A DNA stretch of 64,000 nucleotides from Soonwooa sp032078105 (GCA_046269235.1 JBJZOS010000010.1:13973-77972), one strand, 5' to 3'. Positions 26,271 to 35,463 are shown, numbered from the stretch's first letter. Notes: generated from the sequence alone by a model not told the origin. A program made the numbers and translations.

Positions 26271-27941
26271 TTAGTGTCCTTTTTCTTTCATGATTTTGTT
26301 AAGACGTTTTAACATCGAGAGTCCTAATAAGGTTGCAAAAATTAGTAATGCAAAGTTCACTAAAAAGTAGTTGGCTTTGTTCTCATAACTATACCAAGTG
26401 CTTGCTAAGATCCCCGAAAGCTTGTTTCCGACAGAGTTTGCAAGGAAAAAACCTCCCATCATTAAAGCTGTTAATCTTGCAGGTGACAATTTAGAAACGA
26501 AGGATAATCCCATAGGAGAAAGGCATAATTCGCCAACAGTAATAACACCATACGATGCAAAGAGCCAAAGTGCAGAGACTTTTACAAGGCCATTTTGTCC
26601 AGCATATACAGCGCCTACCATAACCAAACACGATAACGCAGAAATGAAAAGTCCTAAAACAATTTTAGATGGCGTCAGCGGTTCTTTTCCTTTTCGACGA
26701 AGTATCGCCCAGAAGGCTACAACGACAGGCGTTAATGCAATGACCCAAAATGGATTGATCGATTGGAATAGCTCTGTGTTGTAAAGAAATACATTCTTGT
26801 CATTTTTGGCGTCAAGTTTGGCTTTCTCATCGGAAGAAATGTTACGGAAATAAATATCTTTTCCTTGTTCTTTTAATGCTGAACCATCTTCAGCCTTTTG
26901 CGATCGGAATTGATCATCGTATACGTTAACCTCTTTAGTTTCGTAACTTTTTTCTTCAACTAAAAATAAAGCGGCTAAAGGTTTTTCTACAGATTCTGAT
27001 ACTGAACGATCTGTGTAATAATTGGCCCATCGTGTTAAGGCGGTTCCGTTTTGTTTAAAAACTGCCCAAAAGAACATACTGACCAAAAATATAGATAACA
27101 ATGCTCCGATTGATGGTTTCTCAAGTGGATTGGCTTTAAGATAAAGCGAAACATAAAAGTAGATAACAGGGATACAAGCAAAAATAAATGCATCTGTATT
27201 GGTGCTACCAAAAATATTACTTCCGAAGATCATTGTCGGTAAAAACCAACCAATAACACCAGCGATAATCGCAGGGCCAAAAACTTTTAAAAGAATTTCT
27301 GAAAGCTTTGTATCGCCTTCTTGTACAGGCTTCATCTGTGCTGCATGTAGGTAATGTTTTCTACCAATGGTAAAAATAATAAGACCTAGCAACATCCCAA
27401 TACCTGCCGTGATAAAGGCTTCGCCCCAACCGAATTTGTTTCGCATAAAAGCTGCGATAATGTTACAGATAAAAGCTCCAATATTAATTCCCATGTAGAA
27501 AATATTGTAGCCAGAATCTTTGTTTGCTTTATAAGGTTCTTCCGAATAGAGATTACCTAAAAGAGTGGAAATAGTCGGTTTGAAGAAGCCATTTCCGATA
27601 ATAATTAAGGCTAAAGAAGTGTAAAATAATGGTTTGTCTGTGAATACACCTAAGCCAATGTATCCAGCAGCCATTAAGATTCCGCCAAGATAGATGGATT
27701 TAATATAACCTAAAATTCTGTCAGCCAAAAAACCTCCGATAAAAGGTGTTAAATAAGTTAATGCGATAAAAGTTCCAAAAATATCATCTGCATCTTTATC
27801 AGGAAAACCAAGTCCGCCACCAATACCTTGCGGCTCGATGAGATACAAAACAAAAATTCCCAATATCAAATAGTAGCCAAATCGCTCCCACATTTCGGTA
27901 AAGAAAAGATAAGGAAGCCCTTTAGGATGCTTGCTTTTCAT
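26271..27941 (-). CDS. POT-family peptide transporter 3
   Basis: This 556-residue POT protein has EMWERFGYYLILG (ExxER at 16-20), GFFKPTISTLLGNL and FYMGINIGAFICN. It differs from the two neighbours: FYGM is replaced by YYLIL, and a charged hydrophilic insertion of about 70 residues (near 325-395, around VYDDQFRSQKAEDG) splits the transmembrane region. A TATTTTTG box at 27971-27964 precedes the gene. Substrate range may differ from the other two. Confidence 0.92.
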   Translation of the reverse strand: MKSKHPKGLPYLFFTEMWERFGYYLILGIFVLYLIEPQGIGGGLGFPDKDADDIFGTFIALTYLTPFIGGFLADRILGYIKSIYLGGILMAAGYIGLGVFTDKPLFYTSLALIIIGNGFFKPTISTLLGNLYSEEPYKANKDSGYNIFYMGINIGAFICNIIAAFMRNKFGWGEAFITAGIGMLLGLIIFTIGRKHYLHAAQMKPVQEGDTKLSEILLKVFGPAIIAGVIGWFLPTMIFGSNIFGSTNTDAFIFACIPVIYFYVSLYLKANPLEKPSIGALLSIFLVSMFFWAVFKQNGTALTRWANYYTDRSVSESVEKPLAALFLVEEKSYETKEVNVYDDQFRSQKAEDGSALKEQGKDIYFRNISSDEKAKLDAKNDKNVFLYNTELFQSINPFWVIALTPVVVAFWAILRRKGKEPLTPSKIVLGLFISALSCLVMVGAVYAGQNGLVKVSALWLFASYGVITVGELCLSPMGLSFVSKLSPARLTALMMGGFFLANSVGNKLSGILASTWYSYENKANYFLVNFALLIFATLLGLSMLKRLNKIMKEKGH

Positions 27942-28041
27942 AATTTTATTTTTTCAAATTGGACAAAAATAAGATTTTTATTCGATAGATAATGTATATA
28001 TTAACTTCAAATTTAATTTTGTTTAACAATTAGTTTAAAGT

Positions 28042-28071
28042 AAAAACAGCTTCCAAGTCGTTGAAAGCTGT
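28042..28071 (-). terminator. Terminator of the 28.1-28.7 kb gene
   Basis: ACAGCTT (28046-28052) pairs with AAGCTGT (28065-28071), with three inner pairs and a GTCG loop. Minus-strand T residues follow. Confidence 0.8.
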
Positions 28072-28100
28072 CTGTTTTGTAAATTATTAATCCTAAGTTG

Positions 28101-28748
28101 TTATTTTTCAAATGACGATCGGTAAGCTTCATAATACTCATTTATTCTTTTAATCATTTCTTGTCGACCAGCTTGTATTTCTGCGATCATTTTGGGATCT
28201 TTTGTATCTAATAATTTTAGGAGCTCGCGATAACGTCCTGTGACTGATTGTTTTTTATAAGCTTTATCATGTTTAACCAAATAGATATAAGGTTCTTTTT
28301 CGTAGTAATCAATAGCCATTTTTAAGATTTTATAATAATTTTCAACATTAGCTGATAAGAATAAATAAGAACTTTCTTCCAGCATATTTGCGGTTTCATC
28401 GTTGCTATAATGTCCTAAAGTTGAAGCATTAAAATCTGCAGCACGCAATTGTGTTAAATAATACAAAAATCCGCTTTCGTTATATTGTCCTTTTTTATAA
28501 TAGTCGTTGGCTTTGGTAATGTAAGCGGCAGGGTAGTTTTCCTTGTCCAGTTTTTTGGTTTCTTCAAATAGTTTTTTGCTATCAAACTCAACAGTTTTTT
28601 TATGCGTTTGGATAGAATCGGCCGCATCAACGAGTCTTTTGTAATAAAGGATGTAATCTAACTCTTCATTTCCTGTTGGTTTTGTTTGAGCAAAATAAGA
28701 GTGCCCAAAAATTATAAGACTAAGTATTAACAGTAATTTTTTTATCAT
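28101..28748 (-). CDS. Secreted protein of unknown function
   Basis: This 215-residue protein has a signal peptide ending near SYFAQ. The mature part is helical and Tyr/Lys/Glu-rich; segments such as AAYITKANDYYKKGQYNESGFLYY look like a degenerate TPR pair. I do not recognise the family. It lies between terminators, so it is probably transcribed alone. Its neighbours are peptide transporters and a dipeptidyl peptidase, but a link to peptide use is only positional. Confidence 0.7.
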   Translation of the reverse strand: MIKKLLLILSLIIFGHSYFAQTKPTGNEELDYILYYKRLVDAADSIQTHKKTVEFDSKKLFEETKKLDKENYPAAYITKANDYYKKGQYNESGFLYYLTQLRAADFNASTLGHYSNDETANMLEESSYLFLSANVENYYKILKMAIDYYEKEPYIYLVKHDKAYKKQSVTGRYRELLKLLDTKDPKMIAEIQAGRQEMIKRINEYYEAYRSSFEK

Positions 28749-28775
28749 CTTTTGAGGTTTAAGACAAATCTAAAT

Positions 28776-28814
28776 AAAAAAAATCCGACTTCAAAAAGTT
28801 GAAAGCGGATTTTT
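28776..28814 (-). terminator. Terminator of the S9 peptidase gene
   Basis: AAATCCG (28781-28787) pairs with CGGATTT (28806-28812), with inner CTTCAA/TTGAAG pairs and one bulge, followed on the minus strand by T residues. Confidence 0.85.
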
Positions 28815-28817
28815 GTT

Positions 28818-30947
28818 TTATAGATTTTCCAAAATATAATTGGTCATTTTTTCGTAAAGTTGAGGTCTTGTTTGTCCACCATAGATGCCATGGTTTTTGT
28901 CAGGATAAGCCATAAAATCAAATTGTTTCTTATTCTGAATTAAAGCTTCTGAAAATTCCATCGCATTTTGGAAATGGACGTTGTCGTCAGCTGTGCCATG
29001 GATCATCAAAAATTTCCCTTTCAGCAATTTAGCATAAGTTGTCGGCGAGTTAAGATCATAACCATCTTTATTTTCTTGCGGGGTTTGCAAAAATCTTTCG
29101 GTGTAGATTGAGTCGTAATATCTCCAGTTGGTAACTGGCGCAACAGCGATACCCATTTTGAAGACGTCGGCGCCTTTCGTTAAAGCTAAACTTGCCATAT
29201 AGCCACCGAAACTCCAGCCGAAAATTCCTATTCTAGATTTATCAACATAAGATTGATTGCCAAGCCATTTTGCAGCGGTAATCTGATCTTCGATTTCGTA
29301 TTTCCCAAGTTGTTTGTAAGTTGACTTTTTATAAGCTGTCCCTTTGTAACCTGTACCACGACCGTCAACACAAACAATTAAATAACCTTTTTGGGCTAAC
29401 ATTTCGAACCAAATTCCATTTCCGCCGTCCCACGAGTTAGAGACTTGCTGAGATCCTGGACCAGAATATTGGAACATAAAAACCGGATATTTTTTGTTAG
29501 GATTAAAATCTTTTGGTTTGATCATCCAGGCATTCATTTGGTCGCCGACAGCATTCGTAATGGTTAAGAATTCTTTAGCTAAGAAGTTGTCTTTCTTTAA
29601 TTTGTCTAGTTGTTCGTCGTTGTTTTGAAGTTCTTTAACATTCTTTCCGTTAGCATCTTTTAAAACATATTTAAAAGGCATTTTCGCAGTTGATGTTGTG
29701 TTGATAAAATAATTAAAATTCTTGCTGAAATCCGCCTTGTTAGTACCTTCTTTCTCCGATATAATCTCAGTTTTTCCGGAGTTAATATTTAATTTTGAAA
29801 CAACTTTATTGATGCTTCCGTTTTGTGTAGTTTGTATAAAAACTTCTTTAGATTTTGGATTATAACCATAGTAATCTGTGATTTCCCAATCGCCTTTAGA
29901 AACTTGTTTTTTTAGTTTTCCGTTGCTGTCATACCAATATAGATGACGATATCCGTCGCGCTCAGACGCCCAAAGGAAAGAGTTGTCATCTAAGAATTCC
30001 ATGGTTAGTTTGTCGGTTTCTATCCAAGCTTTATCGGTTTCAGAAAATAATTTTTGTACCGATGCATTTTGCGTGTTAATCTTTAATAGATCAACTTTAT
30101 TTTGATGTCTGTTAGAAGTCGCTATAATAATCTCATTGTTGGCTTTAGTTTGGAAAATCTGAGGAATATAATAGTTTTCAAAACTGCCTAGATCAAGTGT
30201 TGACATTTTTGAAGATGTCAATTGATACAAATGTGCCGTAATGCTAGAGTTTTCTTCACCAGCTTTTGGATATTTGTAAGTCATCGATTTCGGATACAAA
30301 TTGTTGTTGTATAACGGGATATTGATTTCTGGGACTTTAGTTTCATCAAATCTTACAAACACAATGGCGTCGCCAGCTTTGTTCCATTGATAATAATCTG
30401 GGTGGCTAAATTCTTCCTCATAAACCCAGTCGCCAAGACCGTTGATGATTTCGTTTTTCTTACCATCTGTCGTTATTTGCGTAATTTTTTGAGTGTTTAA
30501 ATCTTGATAAAATAAATTATTATCAGCGATAAAAGCCACTTTGGATCCATCAGGAGAAAATTTTGGTTCCTGTACCCATTTGCCATTGTTTAAGCTAACA
30601 ACCTTTCCGTTTTTAAGGTTTTTAACATCAAATTTTCCTAAGAAAGAATGTCTGTAGATTGGCTCGCTTTCTTTTAGAAGTAAAATTTGAGATTCGTCAT
30701 CAGAAAAAGTGTAAGATTCAAAATTGCCATCAACGATATTTCCTGATTTTGTCGATGTTTTATAAGAATATTTTGCTATTCCACCTTTTTCAATCGTTGC
30801 ATAATTTTCGCCATCTTTCAGCGAGGCAATTCCAGCAATACCTTCTCCTCTGTAGTAACCAGAATATATTTTGTCTAATGTAATTTCTTGTGCTCTAAGG
30901 TTATAGAATGCTGCAATCGCCAAACTGGATAGTATTATCTTTTTCAT
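28818..30947 (-). CDS. S9 family peptidase, dipeptidyl peptidase IV type
   Basis: This 709-residue secreted serine peptidase has a signal peptide (to LRAQ), a beta-propeller domain and an alpha/beta-hydrolase domain. The nucleophile is Ser579 in GWSFGG (577-582); the acid is in GTADDNVH and the His in DKNHGIYGG. The EEEF stretch at 177-180 matches the double-Glu motif that holds the peptide N-terminus in DPP4. It would release X-Pro or X-Ala dipeptides in the periplasm, suitable for the nearby POT transporters. Confidence 0.93.
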   Translation of the reverse strand: MKKIILSSLAIAAFYNLRAQEITLDKIYSGYYRGEGIAGIASLKDGENYATIEKGGIAKYSYKTSTKSGNIVDGNFESYTFSDDESQILLLKESEPIYRHSFLGKFDVKNLKNGKVVSLNNGKWVQEPKFSPDGSKVAFIADNNLFYQDLNTQKITQITTDGKKNEIINGLGDWVYEEEFSHPDYYQWNKAGDAIVFVRFDETKVPEINIPLYNNNLYPKSMTYKYPKAGEENSSITAHLYQLTSSKMSTLDLGSFENYYIPQIFQTKANNEIIIATSNRHQNKVDLLKINTQNASVQKLFSETDKAWIETDKLTMEFLDDNSFLWASERDGYRHLYWYDSNGKLKKQVSKGDWEITDYYGYNPKSKEVFIQTTQNGSINKVVSKLNINSGKTEIISEKEGTNKADFSKNFNYFINTTSTAKMPFKYVLKDANGKNVKELQNNDEQLDKLKKDNFLAKEFLTITNAVGDQMNAWMIKPKDFNPNKKYPVFMFQYSGPGSQQVSNSWDGGNGIWFEMLAQKGYLIVCVDGRGTGYKGTAYKKSTYKQLGKYEIEDQITAAKWLGNQSYVDKSRIGIFGWSFGGYMASLALTKGADVFKMGIAVAPVTNWRYYDSIYTERFLQTPQENKDGYDLNSPTTYAKLLKGKFLMIHGTADDNVHFQNAMEFSEALIQNKKQFDFMAYPDKNHGIYGGQTRPQLYEKMTNYILENL

Positions 30948-31075
30948 TATAAATAATTGGAATTAACTTTCGTAAAGATACAGATTTTGCCAATATATTA
31001 AGGATATGTAAATAGTTTTCCATAAGTCTTGGCAGAATTCTTGTATGTTTTTAAAAATACCAAAAATAATGTACT

Positions 31076-31552
31076 ATGGAAAATACTGATATTAGAAGTC
31101 GTCTTACAAAGTTTGAGTTTGACAATGAAGTGCTTTATACTAAATTCAATTCTTATGCTGAGGCAGAACAATTTGCAAACGAGAACAACGGAAAATTAAC
31201 AGAAGTTGGTTTTCTCGATGGTAACGATAATCCTGTTTTTGATGATTCAGCGGGTTTAATCGCTAAAAAAGATTATTTCGCAGCAGAACCTAACCCGAAT
31301 TATGAGATTATCCATTCTGGAAATCCCTTGTTCAAAGAGCTTGTAGCAAAATATGTCAAAAGAGATTCCGAAATTACAGATAAAAGCGTCGAAGAAGAAT
31401 TATTGTCAGATTCTGATCCTTTAATCTCTGAAGATGGCGTTTTTGTCATTGATAAGAAAGGAGAAATCCAGAAAGTAACTTCAAGAGAACGTGTGCGTTA
31501 TTTGATGCATACGAAAGTTTACGAACTTGGCGTTTTAATTCCTAAATCTTAG
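31076..31552 (+). CDS. Conserved hypothetical protein
   Basis: This 158-residue acidic, soluble protein has no signal peptide. It has an N-terminal segment with FNSYAEAEQFANENNGKLTE and a C-terminal segment ending in SRERVRYLMHTKVYELGVLIPKS. I do not recognise a family. The gene for a DUF6496 protein starts 5 bases downstream, so they are probably co-transcribed. Cytoplasmic location is inferred from the lack of targeting signals. Confidence 0.75.
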   Translation: MENTDIRSRLTKFEFDNEVLYTKFNSYAEAEQFANENNGKLTEVGFLDGNDNPVFDDSAGLIAKKDYFAAEPNPNYEIIHSGNPLFKELVAKYVKRDSEITDKSVEEELLSDSDPLISEDGVFVIDKKGEIQKVTSRERVRYLMHTKVYELGVLIPKS

Positions 31553-31557
31553 AAAAA

Positions 31558-31752
31558 ATGACAACTCGAAAATATTCCAAAAAAGCGCAAGAGAAAATTG
31601 GTGAGGTGATGCACGAGTTTAAAGAAGGAAAATTAAAATCTAGCTCTGGCAAAAAAGTAACTAATAGACAACAAGCGATTGCTATTGGCATATCGGAGGC
31701 TCGTGATGAGAGGTTGAAGGTTCCCAAAGATTCTACAACCAAGAAAAAATAA
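31558..31752 (+). CDS. DUF6496 small basic protein
   Basis: This 64-residue Lys-rich protein contains SKKAQEKIGEVMHEFKEGKL, then SSSGKKVTNRQQAIAIGISEAR, the pattern of DUF6496 proteins. Its charge suggests nucleic-acid or membrane contact, but this is inference. It follows the upstream hypothetical by 5 bases and ends 5 bases before a terminator hairpin. Confidence 0.82.
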   Translation: MTTRKYSKKAQEKIGEVMHEFKEGKLKSSSGKKVTNRQQAIAIGISEARDERLKVPKDSTTKKK

Positions 31753-31756
31753 TGTA

Positions 31757-31782
31757 AAAGTCAACTTTGGTTGGCTTTTTTT
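31757..31782 (+). terminator. Terminator of the DUF6496 operon
   Basis: AAAGTCAAC (31757-31765) pairs with GTTGGCTTT (31770-31778), one G-U, with a 4-base loop and a run of seven T. Confidence 0.88.
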
Positions 31783-31796
31783 GTGTCTAATCTCAT

Positions 31797-31828
31797 TTTG
31801 CGACTATTATAATTTATTAGTAATTTTG
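31797..31828 (+). promoter_or_regulatory. Promoter of mtaB
   Basis: TTTG (31797-31800), a 20-base spacer and TAATTTTG (31821-31828). The ATG is only 8 bases after the box, so the transcript would have almost no leader. Confidence 0.7.
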
Positions 31829-31835
31829 CAACCTT

Positions 31836-33191
31836 ATGACAGAACGAATTCAACAGCCTAACACGGTGGCTTTCCATACTTTAGGATGTAAACTTAATTT
31901 TGCAGAAACTTCAACAATCGCCCGTCAATTGACGGACGCGGGTTATGATAAAGTGGAGTTTGATCAACCTGCGAAAGTCTATATTATTAATACATGTTCG
32001 GTGACCGAAAATGCAGATAGAGAATGTAAGCTTCACGTAAAACGTGCGATGAAGGCTAATCCGGAAGGTTTGGTGGCAGTTATCGGTTGTTATGCGCAGT
32101 TAAAACCTGAAGAAATTTCGAATATCGAAGGCGTCGATTTGGTGCTTGGTGCCAAAGAGAAATTTAATATTTTAAGTTATCTCAACGATTTAGAAAAGGC
32201 TGAAAGTACGGCAGAGATTCATTCTTGTGAAATTGATGAAGCCGATTTTTTCATTGGTTCGTATTCGATTGGAGATCGTACGCGAGCTTTTCTTAAAGTA
32301 CAAGATGGTTGCGATTATAAATGTACTTATTGCACAATTCCTTTAGCTAGAGGGATTTCTAGAAGCGACACTATCGAAAATGTTGTGAATAACGCTAAAG
32401 AAATTGCAGCGAAAGATATTAAAGAAATCGTCTTGACCGGTGTTAATATTGGCGATTACGGAAAAGGCGAATTCGGAAACAAAAAACATGAGCATACTTT
32501 TTTGGATTTAATTTCAGAATTGGATAAAGTTGACGGTATCGAACGAATTAGAATCTCTTCTATTGAACCAAATTTGTTAAAAGACGAGAGCATCGAGTTG
32601 GTATCGAAAAGTAGAAGTTTTGTGCCGCATTTTCATATTCCGTTGCAGTCGGGAAGCGATGATATTTTGAAAAAGATGAAACGCCGTTATTTGACGAGTC
32701 TTTATCAAAATAGGGTTTCAAAAATTCGTGATGTGATGCCTGATGCTTGTATTGGTGTGGATGTTATTGTTGGTTTTCCTGGTGAGACCGAAGAAAAGTT
32801 TATGGAAACTTATAATTTCTTGAATGATTTGCCAATCAGTTATCTTCATGTTTTTACTTATTCTGAAAGAGAAAATACAGAAGCAGCTGATATGAATGGT
32901 GTTGTGCCAATCTCAGAACGTAAGAAGCGTAACAAAATGCTTCGTATTTTATCGGAGAAAAAGAAGATGGCTTTTTATCAAACACAACTAGGTAAGACGC
33001 TGCCAGTTCTTTGGGAACACGAAAATATAAATGGCTTTATGTATGGATTTACAGAGAATTATGTCCGTGTTAAAAAAGTATTTGACATCAATTCTGTTAA
33101 CCAAATAGAAATGCTAAAACTAACGAAAATCGATGATGAAGGTATTGTTGCAGTAGAAGCTGCTTTCGAAGATTTTTTAGCAAAGATTTAA
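31836..33191 (+). CDS. mtaB: tRNA t6A37 methylthiotransferase MtaB
   Basis: This 451-residue radical-SAM enzyme adds a methylthio group to t6A at position 37 of ANN-decoding tRNAs. The auxiliary 4Fe-4S cluster ligands are Cys18, Cys54 and Cys85; the radical-SAM cluster is Cys159-x3-Cys163-x2-Cys166 in GCDYKCTYC. The start FHTLGCKLNFAET is the MtaB form rather than MiaB or RimO. A TRAM-like C-terminal part follows. It is transcribed alone. Confidence 0.95.
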   Translation: MTERIQQPNTVAFHTLGCKLNFAETSTIARQLTDAGYDKVEFDQPAKVYIINTCSVTENADRECKLHVKRAMKANPEGLVAVIGCYAQLKPEEISNIEGVDLVLGAKEKFNILSYLNDLEKAESTAEIHSCEIDEADFFIGSYSIGDRTRAFLKVQDGCDYKCTYCTIPLARGISRSDTIENVVNNAKEIAAKDIKEIVLTGVNIGDYGKGEFGNKKHEHTFLDLISELDKVDGIERIRISSIEPNLLKDESIELVSKSRSFVPHFHIPLQSGSDDILKKMKRRYLTSLYQNRVSKIRDVMPDACIGVDVIVGFPGETEEKFMETYNFLNDLPISYLHVFTYSERENTEAADMNGVVPISERKKRNKMLRILSEKKKMAFYQTQLGKTLPVLWEHENINGFMYGFTENYVRVKKVFDINSVNQIEMLKLTKIDDEGIVAVEAAFEDFLAKI

Positions 33192-33213
33192 AATTTAAAC
33201 TTTAGATAAATAA

Positions 33214-33245
33214 AAAGAGAGTCAAATAGTTGACTCTCTTTCTTT
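33214..33245. terminator. Bidirectional terminator between mtaB and the FKBP-like gene
   Basis: A perfect 12-base-pair stem AAAGAGAGTCAA/TTGACTCTCTTT with an ATAG loop. A-rich on the left and T-rich on the right, it serves both convergent genes. Confidence 0.92.
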
Positions 33246-33263
33246 ATGTTTTATAACCAAAAA

Positions 33264-33998
33264 TTAAGGTTTTGGTCTGGTAATACTTCTATAAACTTGG
33301 AAGTTAAAAACCATGGTTCTATTTCTAAGTGATGCAGAAGGATAAGATGGCGCTTGGAAGTAGCTATTTCTTGCAAAAGCAGCTCTAGAAGGTACAATGA
33401 TCACACCTTGTAAATTGGGAGTAACCGAGTCATCTATTTCACATGATTTAAAATGCTGTAGAGCTTCGTGAAAACCTGCTATTTGATACACGTTACGGTT
33501 TGTGTTGTTATGATCAGCCATAAATTTTTCCGTAACATAATAATATATAGGATCCACTTGTGGATTTCCTGAGCCATAAATATCATTTGAGAATAAAAAG
33601 CCATATCTGAATTTAACTTCATTATCCTCATTAGTCGCCCAATATGCTGTGGTAGTACTCATTATTCTGATGCTATCAGTCGCAGCAATTGGTTTGCCTT
33701 GTAAAGGTTGTGCATTAGGTCTTTTGATAATGACAGTACCGTTAGACAGGGTTTCTTTCGGATAAGTTGAAAGTTTGGTTTCATTATCATCATCCGTGCT
33801 TGTTGTACTAAATGTCTTAATATTACCTTGCGCATCGAAGTAGCTGTTATCTAAAAACTTGCTAATCGCTTGGTCATCGTATTGATTTTGCACATCAATT
33901 GTTGGCTCTGTATATACCGGAGCGTCATCTGTATTGTCTTTCTTACAGCTCTGTAATGCTAGCGCACATACTGCAAAACCGAATATTATTTTTTTCAT
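33264..33998 (-). CDS. FKBP-like lipoprotein
   Basis: This 244-residue protein has a lipobox LALQSC with Cys17. The N-terminal arm (DDQAISKFLDNSYFDAQGNIKTF) and C-terminal GFHEALQHFKSCEIDD, then GVIIVPSRAAFARNSY, match the layout of Bacteroidota FKBP-type peptidyl-prolyl isomerase lipoproteins related to GldI. Several core FKBP residues are replaced, so isomerase activity is uncertain. It is bounded by a terminator and a divergent S4-domain gene with a TACTTTTG box at 34045-34038 upstream. Confidence 0.7.
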   Translation of the reverse strand: MKKIIFGFAVCALALQSCKKDNTDDAPVYTEPTIDVQNQYDDQAISKFLDNSYFDAQGNIKTFSTTSTDDDNETKLSTYPKETLSNGTVIIKRPNAQPLQGKPIAATDSIRIMSTTTAYWATNEDNEVKFRYGFLFSNDIYGSGNPQVDPIYYYVTEKFMADHNNTNRNVYQIAGFHEALQHFKSCEIDDSVTPNLQGVIIVPSRAAFARNSYFQAPSYPSASLRNRTMVFNFQVYRSITRPKP

Positions 33999-34053
33999 TT
34001 TTGAATTTAATCTTAAATTGCCGATTATTTAACGGAGCAAAAGTATAAAAAAT

Positions 34054-34497
34054 ATGCGAATTGATAAATTTTTGTGGAGTGTTCGATTTTATAAGACAAG
34101 AAGTATTGCAGCTGACGAGATCAAAAAGAATCGTGTAAGCATTGGTGCAACGCCTGTAAAGTCTTCTAAAGAGGTCAGAGTTGGTGATATTATAAAAGTT
34201 AGAAAAAATCAAATCGATTACAAAATTGAAGTCTTACAGATCCCCAAAAGTAGAATTGGCGCTAAGTTGGTGACTTTGCATGTTATCGATAGGACGGATA
34301 AAGAGCAGTACGAAATTTTGAAAATGCGTCAAAGCTCCCAAAACTATTACAGAAATAGGGGAGAAGGACGACCAACTAAAAAAGATCGACGAGAGATAGA
34401 AGGCTTCCTAGATGTGGAGAATGACGAAGAAGAATTGATGGATGAAGAATCTTGGGATCAGTTTTTCACAGAAATAAAAGAAGACGAGGATAATTAA
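34054..34497 (+). CDS. S4-domain RNA-binding protein (Hsp15-like)
   Basis: This 147-residue protein begins with MRIDKFLWSVRFYKTRSIA, a classic S4 RNA-binding domain (about 1-60), with VSIGATPVKSSKEVRVGD completing it. The C-terminal part is basic, then strongly acidic (NDEEELMDEE). E. coli Hsp15 binds stalled 50S subunits carrying peptidyl-tRNA; a similar role is likely. Its last codons form one arm of a terminator hairpin. Confidence 0.92.
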   Translation: MRIDKFLWSVRFYKTRSIAADEIKKNRVSIGATPVKSSKEVRVGDIIKVRKNQIDYKIEVLQIPKSRIGAKLVTLHVIDRTDKEQYEILKMRQSSQNYYRNRGEGRPTKKDRREIEGFLDVENDEEELMDEESWDQFFTEIKEDEDN

Positions 34498-34517
34498 TTC
34501 TCGTCTTCTTCTTTTTA
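34479..34517 (+). terminator. Terminator overlapping the S4 gene end
   Basis: AGAAGACGAG (34479-34488, inside the CDS) pairs with CTCGTCTTCT (34500-34509) around the stop codon, followed by a T-rich run. Confidence 0.75.
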
Positions 34518-35033
34518 TTATAGATCTAAAGTCGAAATAATCTCATCAACTATTTCTTCAGGTGATTTGTTATTGGTGTTTATTGTGTAATTTGCTTGTG
34601 AGTAAAAAGTATTTCTTTCAAAAAGATGTTTTGCAATAAACTCTGGAAGTTCTTCATCGGATAACCTTGCTATAAGAGGGCGTTTTGCCTTTTGTCTTAA
34701 CAATCTTTCCGTTAATGTAGGGACAGAAGCTTGTAGAAAGACACTTTTCGACTTTTGGTTAATGAGTTCCATATTGTTGTAATAGACAGGAGTGCCGCCC
34801 CCAAGACTCAAAACCATATTATCATGAAGTTTTAATATCTCTTCAAGAATTGATTTTTCCTCCTTTCTAAAGAAGATTTCGCCACGTTCAGCGAAGATTT
34901 CGGAGATTTTTTTCTGATGTTTCAAAATTATTTGTTGATCAAGGTCAATTAATTTGAAATTTATTTTCTGGCTTAAGAGCTTGGAAATGTGTGATTTTCC
35001 GCTTCCCATGTAGCCGATAAGGGAAATTATCAT
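34518..35033 (-). CDS. aroK: Shikimate kinase
   Basis: This 171-residue P-loop kinase phosphorylates shikimate in the chorismate (aromatic amino acid) pathway. Walker A is GYMGSGKS at 7-14. The shikimate-binding residues lie in DLDQQI, RGEIFFRKEE and SLGGGTP, and the lid has RPLIARL. Length is normal. It converges with the S4 gene and is divergent from the tRNA-Lys cluster promoter. Confidence 0.95.
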   Translation of the reverse strand: MIISLIGYMGSGKSHISKLLSQKINFKLIDLDQQIILKHQKKISEIFAERGEIFFRKEEKSILEEILKLHDNMVLSLGGGTPVYYNNMELINQKSKSVFLQASVPTLTERLLRQKAKRPLIARLSDEELPEFIAKHLFERNTFYSQANYTINTNNKSPEEIVDEIISTLDL

Positions 35034-35064
35034 GTTTTTATTTTCAACAAATTTCGAAAAAAAT

Positions 35065-35094
35065 TTTGAGAATCAAAAAAAAGCTATATCTTTG
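35065..35094 (+). promoter_or_regulatory. Promoter of the tRNA Lys-Leu-Lys cluster
   Basis: TTTG (35065-35068), an 18-base spacer and TATCTTTG (35087-35094) match the consensus. The first tRNA begins about 60 bases later, leaving a processed 5' leader. Confidence 0.82.
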
Positions 35095-35152
35095 CACCAC
35101 TAAAAACAAGGGATGTTACTCGAAGATGATAACGCAACTTGTTAAAGTGGCC

Positions 35153-35225
35153 GACTCGGTAGCTCAGCTGGTAGAGCAATACACTTTTAATGTATGGGTC
35201 CTGGGTTCGAATCCCAGCCGGGTCA
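35153..35225 (+). tRNA. tRNA-Lys (TTT), copy 1
   Basis: 73 bases: acceptor GACTCGG with CCGGGTC, D-stem GCTC/GAGC, anticodon loop CTTTTAA, T-arm CTGGGTTCGAATCCCAG, discriminator A. Identical to copy 2. CCA is not encoded. Confidence 0.95.
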
Positions 35226-35275
35226 CTAGCTTAAAAATTTTGAAATAAAGAAGTACTCTTTAACAAAGATTTTAA

Positions 35276-35358
35276 GCCTGCGTGGTGAAATTGGTAGACA
35301 CGCCATCTTGAGGGGGTGGTTTCCTAAGGATGTGCTGGTTCGAGTCCAGTCGCAGGCA
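35276..35358 (+). tRNA. tRNA-Leu (GAG)
   Basis: 83 bases with a long variable arm: acceptor GCCTGCG with CGCAGGC, anticodon stem CCATC/GGTGG (one U-G), anticodon GAG, T-arm CTGGTTCGAGTCCAG, discriminator A. It lies between the two identical Lys tRNAs. Confidence 0.95.
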
Positions 35359-35390
35359 CAAGCAAAAAATTAGAATAAGCAATTATTCAA

Positions 35391-35463
35391 GACTCGGTAG
35401 CTCAGCTGGTAGAGCAATACACTTTTAATGTATGGGTCCTGGGTTCGAATCCCAGCCGGGTCA
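35391..35463 (+). tRNA. tRNA-Lys (TTT), copy 2
   Basis: All 73 bases are identical to copy 1. It ends the cluster; a strong terminator lies 55 bases downstream. Confidence 0.95.

Noticed and set aside
35066..35248. A 60-codon ORF crossing the first tRNA-Lys
   Set aside because: It reads through a full, well-paired tRNA and its promoter; no protein family resemblance.
35153..35463. Repeat unit pattern that might suggest a CRISPR or integration site
   Set aside because: The repeated blocks are two identical tRNA-Lys genes with normal cloverleafs; no integrase or att duplication is seen.
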